16,784 nucleotides of DNA from JAAYDF01 sp964511155 (lineage in GTDB: Bacteria; Planctomycetota; Phycisphaerae; UBA1845; PWPN01): the NCBI GenBank assembly GCA_964511155.1, contig CAZEEJ010000121.1, forward strand, positions 1 to 16,784, written 5' to 3'. The notes beneath the pieces are model-generated. The model worked only from the letters and a program-made list of their open reading frames with translations, was not told the DNA's origin and did no database searches. A program made the translations under genes and the position numbers. This document shows, piece by piece, positions 1 to 6,798 of the stretch. How positions within the stretch are numbered: the first letter of the stretch is position 1; the number at the start of each line of letters is the position of its first letter.

Positions 1-35
1 CGGAGTCAAAAGAACTAGGCGATGAAGATCGCTGC

Positions 36-2666
36 TTACGGTCGCGGTACGGAGACGCTAGCCTTGAAGTCGATCTCGCGGGCGTCGATGCGGCCGGCCT
101 TGACCTCGAGGAAGGGCTTGCCGTTCTTGACGCCGACGGTGCCGTAGCCGGTCGCGGTGGAGAGGAAGGCCCGGAAGTCGCCGGTGATCGTCGGGCGGAG
201 GTGTAGCCGCTTGGTGAGGGCGTTGAACCAGGCGCCGGTCAGGCCCTGCAGCAGGCCGTAGGCCGCCATGGCCCGTGCGTACCAGTGGCCGCACTCGTAC
301 TCGTTGAACGGGTTGCGCATCCGCCCGTCGTAGCGGTCGCGGCAGACGCGAACGATTTCCAGCCCCTCGTCGACGGCCCCCATGAGCAGGAGGTGCGAGG
401 CGACCTGGTATTCAATGCCCGTCCAGACCTCGTTGCTGTACACGAACGGCAGGGACAACTCGCCGCCCTTGGGCCAACTGCACAGCAGCAGCCCGCCCTC
501 GGGGCCGCAGGCATAGGACGGCCGTTGCGGGTTGGCGTGCCCACACTCGGCGAGGTCGTGCTTGAGGTTGTAACGATGCACCGCCTTGAGGTGGCTGGTG
601 ATCTTGCCCTGGTCGAGGATCTGCCCGACGCCGCAGACCGCCGCCATCCACGAGCCCAGCACGCCGTCGGACAAGCAGCCTTTGCCGTACTGGTACTTGG
701 GCCCCTCCTTCTTGAGGAGCTCGACGGCCTCGGGTGAATAACCCCCGCCGAAGGTCTGGACCTTGGTGGGATCCTCCGCCTGGAGGCCCTCCCACTGGAT
801 TTTCTGGATGAAATACTCGCCGTCGTACAGCTCCGCCTCGGTGTAGCGGGTGCCCTTGTCGAGCAGGACGGCGTAGTCGTGCTGCTCATCACCGACGGCC
901 TTGCCCATGGCGACCGCGGCGGCCAGGGCGCCGAGGTAGAAGCTGGTCAGCATCCCGTTGGGGCCCCAGAACTCGATGTCGTAGGTGTTGTGCTGCGGCT
1001 CTTCGAGGTAGCCCTTGCGCTTGGGGTCCCAGGTGTGGATGCAGTATTCGAGGCTCTGTTTGATCTGCGGCCAGATGGTGCGCAGCCAGGCGATGTCGCC
1101 GCTGACCAGCCACTCGCGGTGGGCCTTCATGATGCCGCCGAGTTGGCCGTCGGTGGCCGCGTGGAACTTGTAGACCGGCTGGCGGATGGGCAGCGAGGTG
1201 CGGAAGACCTGCCGGCCCTCGTCGTTCTGGTTCACGGCGAACTCGGTCTCGCGCAGCGTGCGCTCCAGGGCGGGGAACAGGTGGGGGATCGCCTGGGCGT
1301 AGTTCCACACGTGCGTGCAGGAGCCGTGGCAGCAGCCGCGGTTGTCGCTGCATCCTTCCCAGCACCACAACCGCCCGTCCGCCTGCCGCAGCACGGTCGG
1401 GCTCTTGAGGATGGTCAGGTTGGCGGCCACCGCCTCGACGACCTCCGGCGGCAGCGTCGTGTCGTAGAAGCAGTCGCTGAAGCGGCGGGTGTTCGCCTTG
1501 AGTTCGTCGTAGTGGTCGCGCCAGTAGCCGGCCAGTGGCTCGATGCCCGGGAACATCGAGCTGCACCACGGGCGGTAGGTTTCGCGCGGTTTCTCGCCCG
1601 TGTCGGGGTCGTCGCCCGCACGGAGGTCCGTCTGCCCCGCGTACCAGCTCAGTTGCAAGACCACGGTCCGCGTCGCCCCTGCCGCCACGGTGACGGGCAC
1701 GAAGATGCTGCCGCCGGGCGATGCGGCTCCCTCGGTCACCGGCGGGCGGTCGAAGCAGGCCCCCTCCTGCACGTCCTTCCAGGCCATGGTGAGTGAGTCG
1801 AACCAGCCGCCCCGGAACCAGGCACAATTCGTCTTGGCGGCCGGGTCCGCGACCGCCGCGCAGAAGGCCGTCTGCTCCCAGGGCTTGTCCTCGGCACCGG
1901 GTGCCCAGAACACAAAGCCCTTGGGGAACGCCTTGACCGCCTGGCCGCCGGGCAGGAAGTTCTTCGCGTTGAACGAGAAGACCGCCTCGACCGGCTTATT
2001 CGTGTTGTTCTTGAAGGTGTACTCCAGGCCGGCTACCGGCAGGCTGGCGTGGTCGGCATCGTTGGGCTCGAACGGGCTCCAGCCGGTAACCTCCACGTCC
2101 AGAGGCAATGCGGGATCGCTCAGCCGCACGGTGCCGAAGGGGAAGCGGGCCTCGAACTCGGCCTCCATGAACCGCGGCAGGCCGTAGGCCCGGTTACCGG
2201 CGCCATTGCCGGTCCCCGGCGGGCCGAACAGCTTCCAGGTCGGCACCTGGCCCTCCAGGACGCGGGCGACGTTGCCGCCGTTCGGCCCGACGCCCTTGAC
2301 GCAGACCGCGGCAAAAACGCAGGGCTCGTTGTAAACGTCGGGCTGATTGCGCAGCGAGACGTGCGACAGGGCGCCGGTGCCCTCCAGGCAAATCATGCCG
2401 GCCCCCATCCCGCCCATGGGGAACGCGATGCGGCTGTTGTGCTCGCCGGTGTAAGGGCCGTTGTACGGCCGATGCTGCCCGCCGCCCGTGGCCGAGCCGG
2501 CCTTCCGACGCGGCGCATCCGCCATCGCCAGAACCGGTCCCTCCGGAACGGCTCCCGACGCGGTCTCCGACGCCCCCACCGCGCCGATCGTCCCGGCCGT
2601 CACCACCGACTTTTTCAGAAAATCGCGACGCGCCATCGCATTCTCGTCACTGCGGCCAGCGGACAT
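36..2666 (-). CDS. Tat-exported GH116 family glycosidase (GBA2/bile-acid beta-glucosidase-like)
   Basis: The 876-residue product matches glycoside hydrolase family 116, retaining enzymes that cleave beta-glucosides or beta-xylosides. A Tat-type leader (ARRDFLKK, residues 12-19, then a hydrophobic stretch to about 39) predicts folded export. The N-terminal beta-domain covers about 75-340 (AFPMGGMGAGM at 81-91) and the (alpha/alpha)6 catalytic domain about 400-860. By family comparison the nucleophile is probably Glu437 (LWCWEG) and the acid/base Asp563 (HNTYD). Their spacing of 126 residues resembles the short archaeal-type branch as I remember it, rather than human GBA2. NPFNEYECGHWYARAM (785-800) fits the conserved C-terminal sugar-binding segment. 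The start at 2666 is supported by AGGAGG six bases upstream; the internal Met11 just before the twin arginine is the alternative. Five cysteines (435, 439, 445, 446, 450) cluster around the presumed nucleophile. The family call is strong; the substrate cannot be read from sequence. Confidence 0.93.
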   Translation of the reverse strand: MSAGRSDENAMARRDFLKKSVVTAGTIGAVGASETASGAVPEGPVLAMADAPRRKAGSATGGGQHRPYNGPYTGEHNSRIAFPMGGMGAGMICLEGTGALSHVSLRNQPDVYNEPCVFAAVCVKGVGPNGGNVARVLEGQVPTWKLFGPPGTGNGAGNRAYGLPRFMEAEFEARFPFGTVRLSDPALPLDVEVTGWSPFEPNDADHASLPVAGLEYTFKNNTNKPVEAVFSFNAKNFLPGGQAVKAFPKGFVFWAPGAEDKPWEQTAFCAAVADPAAKTNCAWFRGGWFDSLTMAWKDVQEGACFDRPPVTEGAASPGGSIFVPVTVAAGATRTVVLQLSWYAGQTDLRAGDDPDTGEKPRETYRPWCSSMFPGIEPLAGYWRDHYDELKANTRRFSDCFYDTTLPPEVVEAVAANLTILKSPTVLRQADGRLWCWEGCSDNRGCCHGSCTHVWNYAQAIPHLFPALERTLRETEFAVNQNDEGRQVFRTSLPIRQPVYKFHAATDGQLGGIMKAHREWLVSGDIAWLRTIWPQIKQSLEYCIHTWDPKRKGYLEEPQHNTYDIEFWGPNGMLTSFYLGALAAAVAMGKAVGDEQHDYAVLLDKGTRYTEAELYDGEYFIQKIQWEGLQAEDPTKVQTFGGGYSPEAVELLKKEGPKYQYGKGCLSDGVLGSWMAAVCGVGQILDQGKITSHLKAVHRYNLKHDLAECGHANPQRPSYACGPEGGLLLCSWPKGGELSLPFVYSNEVWTGIEYQVASHLLLMGAVDEGLEIVRVCRDRYDGRMRNPFNEYECGHWYARAMAAYGLLQGLTGAWFNALTKRLHLRPTITGDFRAFLSTATGYGTVGVKNGKPFLEVKAGRIDAREIDFKASVSVPRP

Positions 2667-2672
2667 GTTGAG

Positions 2673-2678
2673 CCTCCT
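2673..2678 (-). promoter_or_regulatory. Shine-Dalgarno site of the GH116 gene
   Basis: The minus strand reads AGGAGG here, six bases before the ATG at 2666. It is the best ribosome binding site in the window and favours the 876-residue start over the internal ATG at Met11. Confidence 0.8.
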
Positions 2679-2797
2679 GGAACAGACCTCCGGGCTTCCG
2701 TCGCCGACCTGGCCCCGGCCCGGCCCCGGTATCTTACCCGCCCCCCCCTACCCGTCCACCCGCCACACGCCCGTCGTGTCACGCTCTGCGATCTGAC

Positions 2798-2817
2798 CCG
2801 GGGACTTGCGTCCCCGG
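2798..2817 (-). repeat. Hairpin repeat, GNRA-type loop, copy 1
   Basis: Read on the minus strand this is CCGGGGAC-GCAA-GTCCCCGG: an 8-bp perfect stem closed by a GCAA tetraloop. The same 20 bases plus a few flanking ones recur on the plus strand at 3853-3872. It lies in the 229-bp gap between the GH116 start and the end of the small gene at 2896. No T-run follows on either side, so an intrinsic terminator is not supported. A dispersed intergenic hairpin repeat is the better description. Confidence 0.8.
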
Positions 2818-2895
2818 CTCGTGCATCCCCTGACCCCCGCGTCCTCCGTGCATGCGCCCTGTGGTCACGTGCCGACCGGCTACGTCTCGCAGCGG

Positions 2896-3138
2896 TCAGC
2901 GATGGTCTCTATCGCCCTGCCGGGTGTAGCTCTTCAATACATAATCCAGCAGATCACCTGCTTGCCGCACGGATCGCGGTAGTCCATAGCAAAGATCGCC
3001 ATACCACAGCATGCGCCATCTACTGGGGTATGCATGAAGGGTTGTGCGCAACTCAAAATCCAACACCTGCCGATACTTGATGGCCGGAGAGGCCAAGGCC
3101 TCACCGCGCACTTGGCGCTCCGCCGCACGGCAAGCCAA
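2896..3138 (-). CDS. Small protein of unknown function (possible 3' half of the upstream gene)
   Basis: I do not recognise this 80-residue product. It reads as a genuine soluble protein, with a predicted amphipathic helix followed by SPAIKYRQVLDFELRTTLHA and RWRMLWYGDLCYGLPRSVRQ, rich in aromatic and basic residues. The overlapping frame at 2934-3317 is Cys/Ser/Pro-rich and looks like noise. The proposed start is TTG at 3138, with GAGGAG (3148-3153) nine bases upstream. It lies in the same frame as the gene ending at 3175, separated only by that gene's TGA and 12 sense codons. The two may therefore be an operon pair or one gene split by a stop. No signal peptide or membrane segment is visible. 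Confidence 0.5.
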   Translation of the reverse strand: MACRAAERQVRGEALASPAIKYRQVLDFELRTTLHAYPSRWRMLWYGDLCYGLPRSVRQAGDLLDYVLKSYTRQGDRDHR

Positions 3139-3147
3139 CTCATCCAG

Positions 3148-3153
3148 CTCCTC
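3148..3153 (-). promoter_or_regulatory. Shine-Dalgarno-like site for the TTG start at 3138
   Basis: The minus strand reads GAGGAG, nine bases before TTG at 3138. An ATG four bases after it, at 3143, opens the competing frame, whose product is less protein-like. The site fits a separate downstream start, but could also be ordinary Glu-Glu coding sequence if the two small genes were once one. Confidence 0.4.
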
Positions 3154-3174
3154 TGAAAGGCGTTGTTCGCCCGT

Positions 3175-3567
3175 TCAGGCGGCGATGGTGCGCGGGGCGG
3201 GGACAAGCGTGGCATGGCCTGGATCGTCGGCGATGGCCATGATCGCCGTGGCTGTCGATCGGCACAGGCGGGTGAAGAGGACGAAGTAGGCGTGGAAGGC
3301 TGCGCGGCAGCCATCAACCGGGTCGCCGTCGAGGTCGAAGCGCTGGACGACGGTGCCTTCCAGGCTCAGTTCGAGCCGCCGGGGGGCGGGCTGATAGCGC
3401 ACCATGACCAGCCGCCGGGCGTTGCACAGCGGACCGATCATCGGGTCCATGTAGACCAGGACGCCGCGGGCATCCACCTCGAAGAACCCCTGCCGCATCT
3501 TCGCGAGCATCGTCGCCGATGGCTGATGTTGCTTTTGCACCACGAACCCTCCCATTGAGGCTGCCAA
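3175..3567 (-). CDS. Conserved-looking hypothetical protein, 130 aa
   Basis: The family is not recognised. The 130-residue product is protein-like over its length. A segment of alternating hydrophobic and charged residues (MRQGFFEVDARGVLVYMDP, then ARRLVMVRYQPAPRRLELSL) suggests a small beta-rich domain. GCRAAFHAYFVLFTRLCRS follows, which reads as a helix. There is no clear signal peptide or metal-binding motif. The start is TTG at 3567, with GGGAG (3573-3577) five bases upstream; ATG at 3555 lacks a well-placed site. The ribosome binding site directly abuts the interrupted repeat that begins at 3578, so that repeat may lie in the 5' leader. Plus-strand frames over the same bases give low-complexity products and were discarded. 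Confidence 0.55.
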   Translation of the reverse strand: MAASMGGFVVQKQHQPSATMLAKMRQGFFEVDARGVLVYMDPMIGPLCNARRLVMVRYQPAPRRLELSLEGTVVQRFDLDGDPVDGCRAAFHAYFVLFTRLCRSTATAIMAIADDPGHATLVPAPRTIAA

Positions 3568-3577
3568 CGATTCTCCC

Positions 3578-3682
3578 GTTCTGTCATCAGAGCCGCGCCC
3601 GCCTGCCCTTGACCTCGCGCAGCGATGTCAAGGATAAGGAAGCGGTTCTGCCATCAGAGCCGCGCCCGTAAGGAAGCGGTTC
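3578..3682 (+). repeat. Two tandem copies of a hairpin repeat, the first interrupted
   Basis: The uninterrupted copy (3645-3682) contains the hairpin CCGCGCCCGTAAGGAAGCGG, in which CCGC pairs with GCGG and CC with GG around a GTAA loop. The first copy has the same left half (3578-3601, one mismatch over 24 bases) and the same right half (3635-3648, 14 of 14). A 33-bp insert (3602-3634) lies exactly between CCCG and TAAGG. The insert forms its own hairpin: CCTTGAC (3607-3613) pairs with GTCAAGG (3627-3633), and TCGC with GCGA inside it. Confidence 0.75.
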
Positions 3683-3852
3683 CTTGCCTACGGGTGACGA
3701 AGCACAAGGCGTGCCATCGCCCGGACCGTGGCTGGCGGGGTCGTGCGGGGCGGCGGCACCCAATCACTCGGCAGTATTACCCAGGGCGGGGCCGCGAACG
3801 GGGAATAGTGCCCAGCCGGGAGCGGAGATTGGGCGGCGGGAATCAGAGAGAG

Positions 3853-3872
3853 CCGGGGACGCAAGTCCCCGG
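3853..3872 (+). repeat. Hairpin repeat, GNRA-type loop, copy 2
   Basis: CCGGGGAC-GCAA-GTCCCCGG, identical to copy 1 (2798-2817) but in the opposite orientation. About 25 bases including flanks are shared. The rest of the roughly 400-bp gene-free stretch 3568-3965 holds the interrupted repeat at 3578-3682, the hexamer run at 3905-3928, and no coding sequence I can support. Confidence 0.8.
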
Positions 3873-3904
3873 GTGAGAGCGCGATCGGGGAACGGGGAGC
3901 GAGC

Positions 3905-3928
3905 CGCGAGCGCGAGCGCGAGCGCGGG
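3905..3928. repeat. Hexanucleotide simple repeat (CGCGAG)n
   Basis: CGCGAG occurs three times in tandem (3905-3922), followed by the variant CGCGGG. It lies about 40 bp beyond the stop of the minus-strand gene at 3966. It looks like slippage-prone low-complexity DNA with no evident function. Confidence 0.7.
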
Positions 3929-3965
3929 GTTCCGGGCCAACGGGCGGACAGCCTTCAACACCGGC

Positions 3966-5066
3966 TCACTCACCCCGACGGACATGGCGGCCCAGGCAGA
4001 GTGCTCCACCGGCCAGCAACAAAGCCAGCGACTCGACGCCCAACATGCCGCAGAGATTGCCCGGCAGCCAGGGAATGCCGCGAAGCACGGTGATCTGCGT
4101 CTCGCCCGTGCCCAACGGCAAGGGCTTGGTCGGCACGAGGCCCGAATTGAGAATCGTGTTCAGTGCATTCGCCAGTGCCGTCCCCTGCGTGCCCAACAGA
4201 TCCAGAATCAGCTCGTCGAGTTCGTCCAGCGAGACGCCGACCAGAACCGCCGCGCCGGCACCCGGCGAGACCGACACTTGCCCCTCGATGCGGGCATCGA
4301 GCGCGAAGGTCTCGCCCACCTCGGCGGAGTACTCATAGGGAAGGGCCAGCGAAGGGATGATGACCAACTGGACCGCTCCCAATTGCGGCACGAGGTCGCT
4401 GATGGGCAGGACGATCACATTCGCGGTCGTGATGCCGCCTTCGGTGGTCAGCACCGCCCCGCCGTCGGTGCGGCCATCGAGCGACAGCGAGGCCCTCAGC
4501 ACCTCGGCCGGCTCGCCATCCTCGCCCCGCGTCTGCTGGACCTTGAGGGCCAAGTCGGCCACCGCGTCGGTCAGGTCATCCTGGCCCGGGCTGCCCCACA
4601 ACACGATGATTCCGTTGACGAAGAAGAGACTGCGGGCCCGCAGCTCGGTGCCGTCGGGCTCGCCGATTTCATCCGACCTGAAGGTTACCTCCCGGCTCTC
4701 GGTGGCCAGGCTTAAGCCGGTGAAGCCCGCCTCCGCCGACTGACTGAAGACCGCGGCGGCGATGCCGAACTCCTGCGGGTTGGCGGTGGTGGACGGTCGC
4801 GGGTCGTTGAAGGTGGTCGTGGCCGTGGCGCCGGAATCGCCCCCCTCCTCGACCCTGCGGAAGAGCGCGTTGGCGATCAACGGCAAATTCCCGGTGGTCA
4901 GGTCAAGCTGCTCGAACGCGAAGTCCGAGTTGACCACCTCGCCGCCCACGAGTTCCTGTACCTCGGCGGTGACGGTGGCGCCGATGTTCTCCACCACCGC
5001 CCAGGCCGACGGACAAACAGTCCATAGGACGACCACGGCCAAAGAGACAAACCTGTCGCGGATCAT
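3966..5066 (-). CDS. Secreted protein of unknown function with Cys/hydrophobic/basic C-terminal tail
   Basis: The 366-residue product has a Sec signal peptide (MIRDRF, hydrophobic core to about 20, AWA at 21-23 as likely cleavage site). A mature region rich in Val, Thr, Ala, Asp and Glu follows, typical of an all-beta extracellular domain. The C-terminus has three parts: Cys339 in NLCGMLGVES, a hydrophobic segment at about 345-358, and a basic end, RHVRRGE. That layout resembles the PEP-CTERM/MYXO-CTERM class of sorting tails (known families), but the exact motif is not one I can name. The middle contains LDELDELILDLLGTQG and ALANALNTILNSGLVP, likely helices. The start is ATG at 5066, with GAGG nine bases upstream. 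The gene is transcribed divergently from the exported protein at 5444. No enzymatic motif is seen; a surface-anchored structural or adhesive role is a guess. Confidence 0.8.
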   Translation of the reverse strand: MIRDRFVSLAVVVLWTVCPSAWAVVENIGATVTAEVQELVGGEVVNSDFAFEQLDLTTGNLPLIANALFRRVEEGGDSGATATTTFNDPRPSTTANPQEFGIAAAVFSQSAEAGFTGLSLATESREVTFRSDEIGEPDGTELRARSLFFVNGIIVLWGSPGQDDLTDAVADLALKVQQTRGEDGEPAEVLRASLSLDGRTDGGAVLTTEGGITTANVIVLPISDLVPQLGAVQLVIIPSLALPYEYSAEVGETFALDARIEGQVSVSPGAGAAVLVGVSLDELDELILDLLGTQGTALANALNTILNSGLVPTKPLPLGTGETQITVLRGIPWLPGNLCGMLGVESLALLLAGGALCLGRHVRRGE

Positions 5067-5443
5067 GTGAGTACCTCAGTTCGAAATGCGCCGTAGCGCT
5101 CCAGCGTCATTGATTGCTCGTACTGAACTTTAGCCTCAACCGGGTGTAAAGTCGAGTGGCCATGCGGCACTCCAGGCGAACTCGGTCCGTGACAACTTCG
5201 GCGGGTGGGCCAGGTTCTCCGCTTGGGTCGCCCTGGTTCTCTGAGCCTGGGGGACGTGCGACGAACTGCCGTGGCCCATCGTGCCCTCGGAACAAAGCCG
5301 CAACCGACCACGCGGCGCTGGTGTCACGGTCCCAGGCAGACCGCTGTGCGGCGCTGGTGTTTCCCTTGCAGGCTATGCGCGGATACGATACCGCACGATG
5401 CCGCCCACCCAACGGAAACGAGCGGACGACTGAGAGGTGCATG
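5067..5443. other. Divergent intergenic region with a 13-bp direct repeat
   Basis: This 377-bp stretch separates the divergent starts at 5066 (-) and 5444 (+). The plus-strand frame stays open from 5156, but its translation is low in hydrophobic residues and does not look like protein. GCGGCGCTGGTGT occurs twice in direct orientation (5312-5324 and 5348-5360, 36 bp apart). This could be a regulator-binding pair or chance in GC-rich DNA. No convincing -35/-10 pair was found. Confidence 0.45.
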
Positions 5444-6346
5444 ATGGGTACGCGAGCAACCACGCGACGCGATCTGCTTCAGCGGGTCGTCGCCGCGGCG
5501 GCGGTGGCCGGCGTAAGCGATTCGGGCCAAGCCGTTTCCCCGGCAATGAACCCGAGCGACGTCGAGCCCACGACCCTGCGGGACCGCTTCTGGATCTGGA
5601 CACATGCCGGCGGCTCATACAAGCTGGAGTTCGGCCTGCCGCGCACCTCGCGCATGACCCCCGTTGAGGGCGCGGTGTACCTCGGCGTTCCCAACGCGCT
5701 CTTCATCCGCTACCTGGGTAACCCGTCGCCGCCGTTCGATCAACACGCCATCGCCTTCCGGCCGCTCAAACGCGTCGTGTGGTCCCTGGTCGGTGCCAGC
5801 GGGCAAAGCAGCGACGAGGAGCGAAGGCACGTCCTCGAACTGGCAGGCCGGTTCCCCAACATCGTCGGCTTCATCATGGACGACTACTTCCATCCCGATG
5901 GGAGCGGTTCGCTGTCGGTCGAACAACTCAAGGAGCTGAGGAGCCAGTTGGTCGTCGGCACGCGCAGATACGATCTCTCTGTCGTCCTGTATCAGCACCA
6001 GCTCACTCTGCCCGTGGGCCCGCACCTGGAGTACTGCGACAAGATCACTTTCTGGACGTGGGAGGCGAAGGATCTCAAGGAGTTGGCGTCTTCCTTTGAC
6101 CGCGTGGAGAAGCTGGCTCCCCGGCATGGCAAGCTGCTGGGTTGCTACATGTGGGACTTCGGTGCGGGCAAGCCCATGCCCCTGGAACTCATGAAGATGC
6201 AATGCGAACTGGGGCGGCAATGGCTGGAACAAGGGCGGATCGAGGGGATGATCTTCCTGGCCAGCAACGTCTGCGACCTCGAACTCGAAACTGTAGAGTG
6301 GACCCGCCGGTGGATTGCCGAGGTGGGGCCGCAGGTTTTGAGATGA
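5444..6346 (+). CDS. Tat-exported protein of unknown family, possibly TIM-barrel hydrolase-like
   Basis: Translation from ATG at 5444 gives 300 residues. GAGAGG at 5432-5437 lies six bases upstream; ATG at 5441 is an in-frame alternative. The leader MGTRATTRRDLLQRVVAAAA carries a twin-arginine motif and a short hydrophobic region ending near GQA (28-30), so Tat export is likely. The mature part alternates predicted strands and helices: DRFWIWTHAG (47-56), VVWSLVGAS (111-119), NIVGFIMDDYFHP (139-151), YDLSVVLYQHQ (176-186), KITFWTWEAKD (200-210), GKLLGCYMWDFG (229-240), IEGMIFLASNVCDLE (266-280). This order resembles a TIM barrel, with Asp146/Asp147 and Glu207 as possible active-site acids. 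That is inference from pattern; I recognise no named family. The open frame extends upstream to 5156, but that part is not protein-like. Neighbours suggest carbohydrate metabolism. Confidence 0.8.
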   Translation: MGTRATTRRDLLQRVVAAAAVAGVSDSGQAVSPAMNPSDVEPTTLRDRFWIWTHAGGSYKLEFGLPRTSRMTPVEGAVYLGVPNALFIRYLGNPSPPFDQHAIAFRPLKRVVWSLVGASGQSSDEERRHVLELAGRFPNIVGFIMDDYFHPDGSGSLSVEQLKELRSQLVVGTRRYDLSVVLYQHQLTLPVGPHLEYCDKITFWTWEAKDLKELASSFDRVEKLAPRHGKLLGCYMWDFGAGKPMPLELMKMQCELGRQWLEQGRIEGMIFLASNVCDLELETVEWTRRWIAEVGPQVLR

Positions 6347-6420
6347 GCTTCAAGCAGGTGCTGCCGCAGCGCCCCACTCCGGGGTGCATGTCCGTTCGTG
6401 CGCGGGCTGGCAGGCCTGTT

Positions 6421-6516
6421 CAACCCCGCTGGGGTTGGCGGGGAGAAGCCGGCCGGCTATCCGGCGGCGGCGCTGCGCTTTGCCGCCGGCTACTACTGTT
6501 CCTGGCCTTCGGCCAG
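6421..6516 (-). repeat. Three-hairpin element, left copy (minus orientation)
   Basis: Read on the minus strand: hairpin 1 (6516-6502) CTGGCC-GAA-GGCCAG; a 12-base linker; hairpin 2 (6489-6461) with stem CCGGCGGC/GCCGCCGG and a loop containing AAGCGCAGCGC; a 23-base linker; hairpin 3 (6437-6421) CAACCCC-AGC-GGGGTTG. The architecture, loop sequence and spacing match the right copy (6559-6651), while the stems differ with pairing kept. It lies in the 452-bp gap 6347-6798, which holds no gene I can support. A further weak hairpin, GCGCCCC-ACTCC-GGGGTGC at 6369-6387, lies just after the upstream gene without a T-run. Confidence 0.8.
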
Positions 6517-6558
6517 AGGAGTCGGCGGCTTGGCCTCTTGCGGCCAATTTCGCATCTT

Positions 6559-6651
6559 GAGGCCGAAGGCCTCGTACAGCAGTAGCCGGGGCCAAGCGCA
6601 GCGCGGCCCCGGTTCGGTCGCCCCGCCTGTTGCTCAAGGCTGAAAGCCTTG
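6559..6651 (+). repeat. Three-hairpin element, right copy (plus orientation)
   Basis: Hairpin 1 (6559-6573) GAGGCC-GAA-GGCCTC; 12-base linker GTACAGCAGTAG (10 of 12 identical to the left copy); hairpin 2 (6586-6612) with stem CCGGGGCC/GGCCCCGG and loop AAGCGCAGCGC; a 22-base linker; hairpin 3 (6635-6651) CAAGGCT-GAA-AGCCTTG. The two copies point away from each other, with their hairpin 1 ends facing across a 42-bp spacer. Confidence 0.8.
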
Positions 6652-6720
6652 AACCCGCCCGTGCCGGACACAAAGCCTGATGCAAGAACGGACAGGCACC
6701 CCCCGCTCCGACTCAGGGCC

Positions 6721-6747
6721 TTGCAGCGCCCAAGCTTATGGTATGAT
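6721..6747 (+). promoter_or_regulatory. Candidate sigma-70-like promoter for the oxidoreductase-GH32-PutA run
   Basis: TTGCAG at 6721-6726 and TATGAT at 6742-6747 are separated by 15 bases, shorter than ideal. The -10 is preceded by TGG (6739-6741), giving an extended -10 form that can compensate for a poor -35. It lies about 50 bp upstream of the ATG at 6799. This is a pattern match only. Confidence 0.4.
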
Positions 6748-6788
6748 TCCGTGTGCCGGTGGCGATACGCGTCGTTGCCGTCTCTTTC

Positions 6789-6793
6789 GGGAG
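6789..6793 (+). promoter_or_regulatory. Ribosome binding site deciding the oxidoreductase start
   Basis: GGGAG lies five bases before ATG at 6799. The frame is open from 6649, but the 50 upstream codons overlap the three-hairpin repeat and the promoter-like sequence, so 6799 is preferred. Confidence 0.6.
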
Positions 6794-6798
6794 CGGTC

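Noticed and set aside
2798..2817. Intrinsic terminator
   Set aside because: The stem is strong, but no T-run follows on either strand, and an identical inverted copy lies elsewhere in intergenic DNA.
5312..5360. Tandem regulator sites from the 13-bp direct repeat GCGGCGCTGGTGT
   Set aside because: Only two copies with no promoter nearby; noted in the intergenic entry but not claimed as an operator.
5156..5443. Upstream extension of the exported protein to a start at 5156
   Set aside because: The added residues are not protein-like and would bury the twin-arginine leader 96 residues inside the protein; ATG at 5444 has a ribosome binding site.
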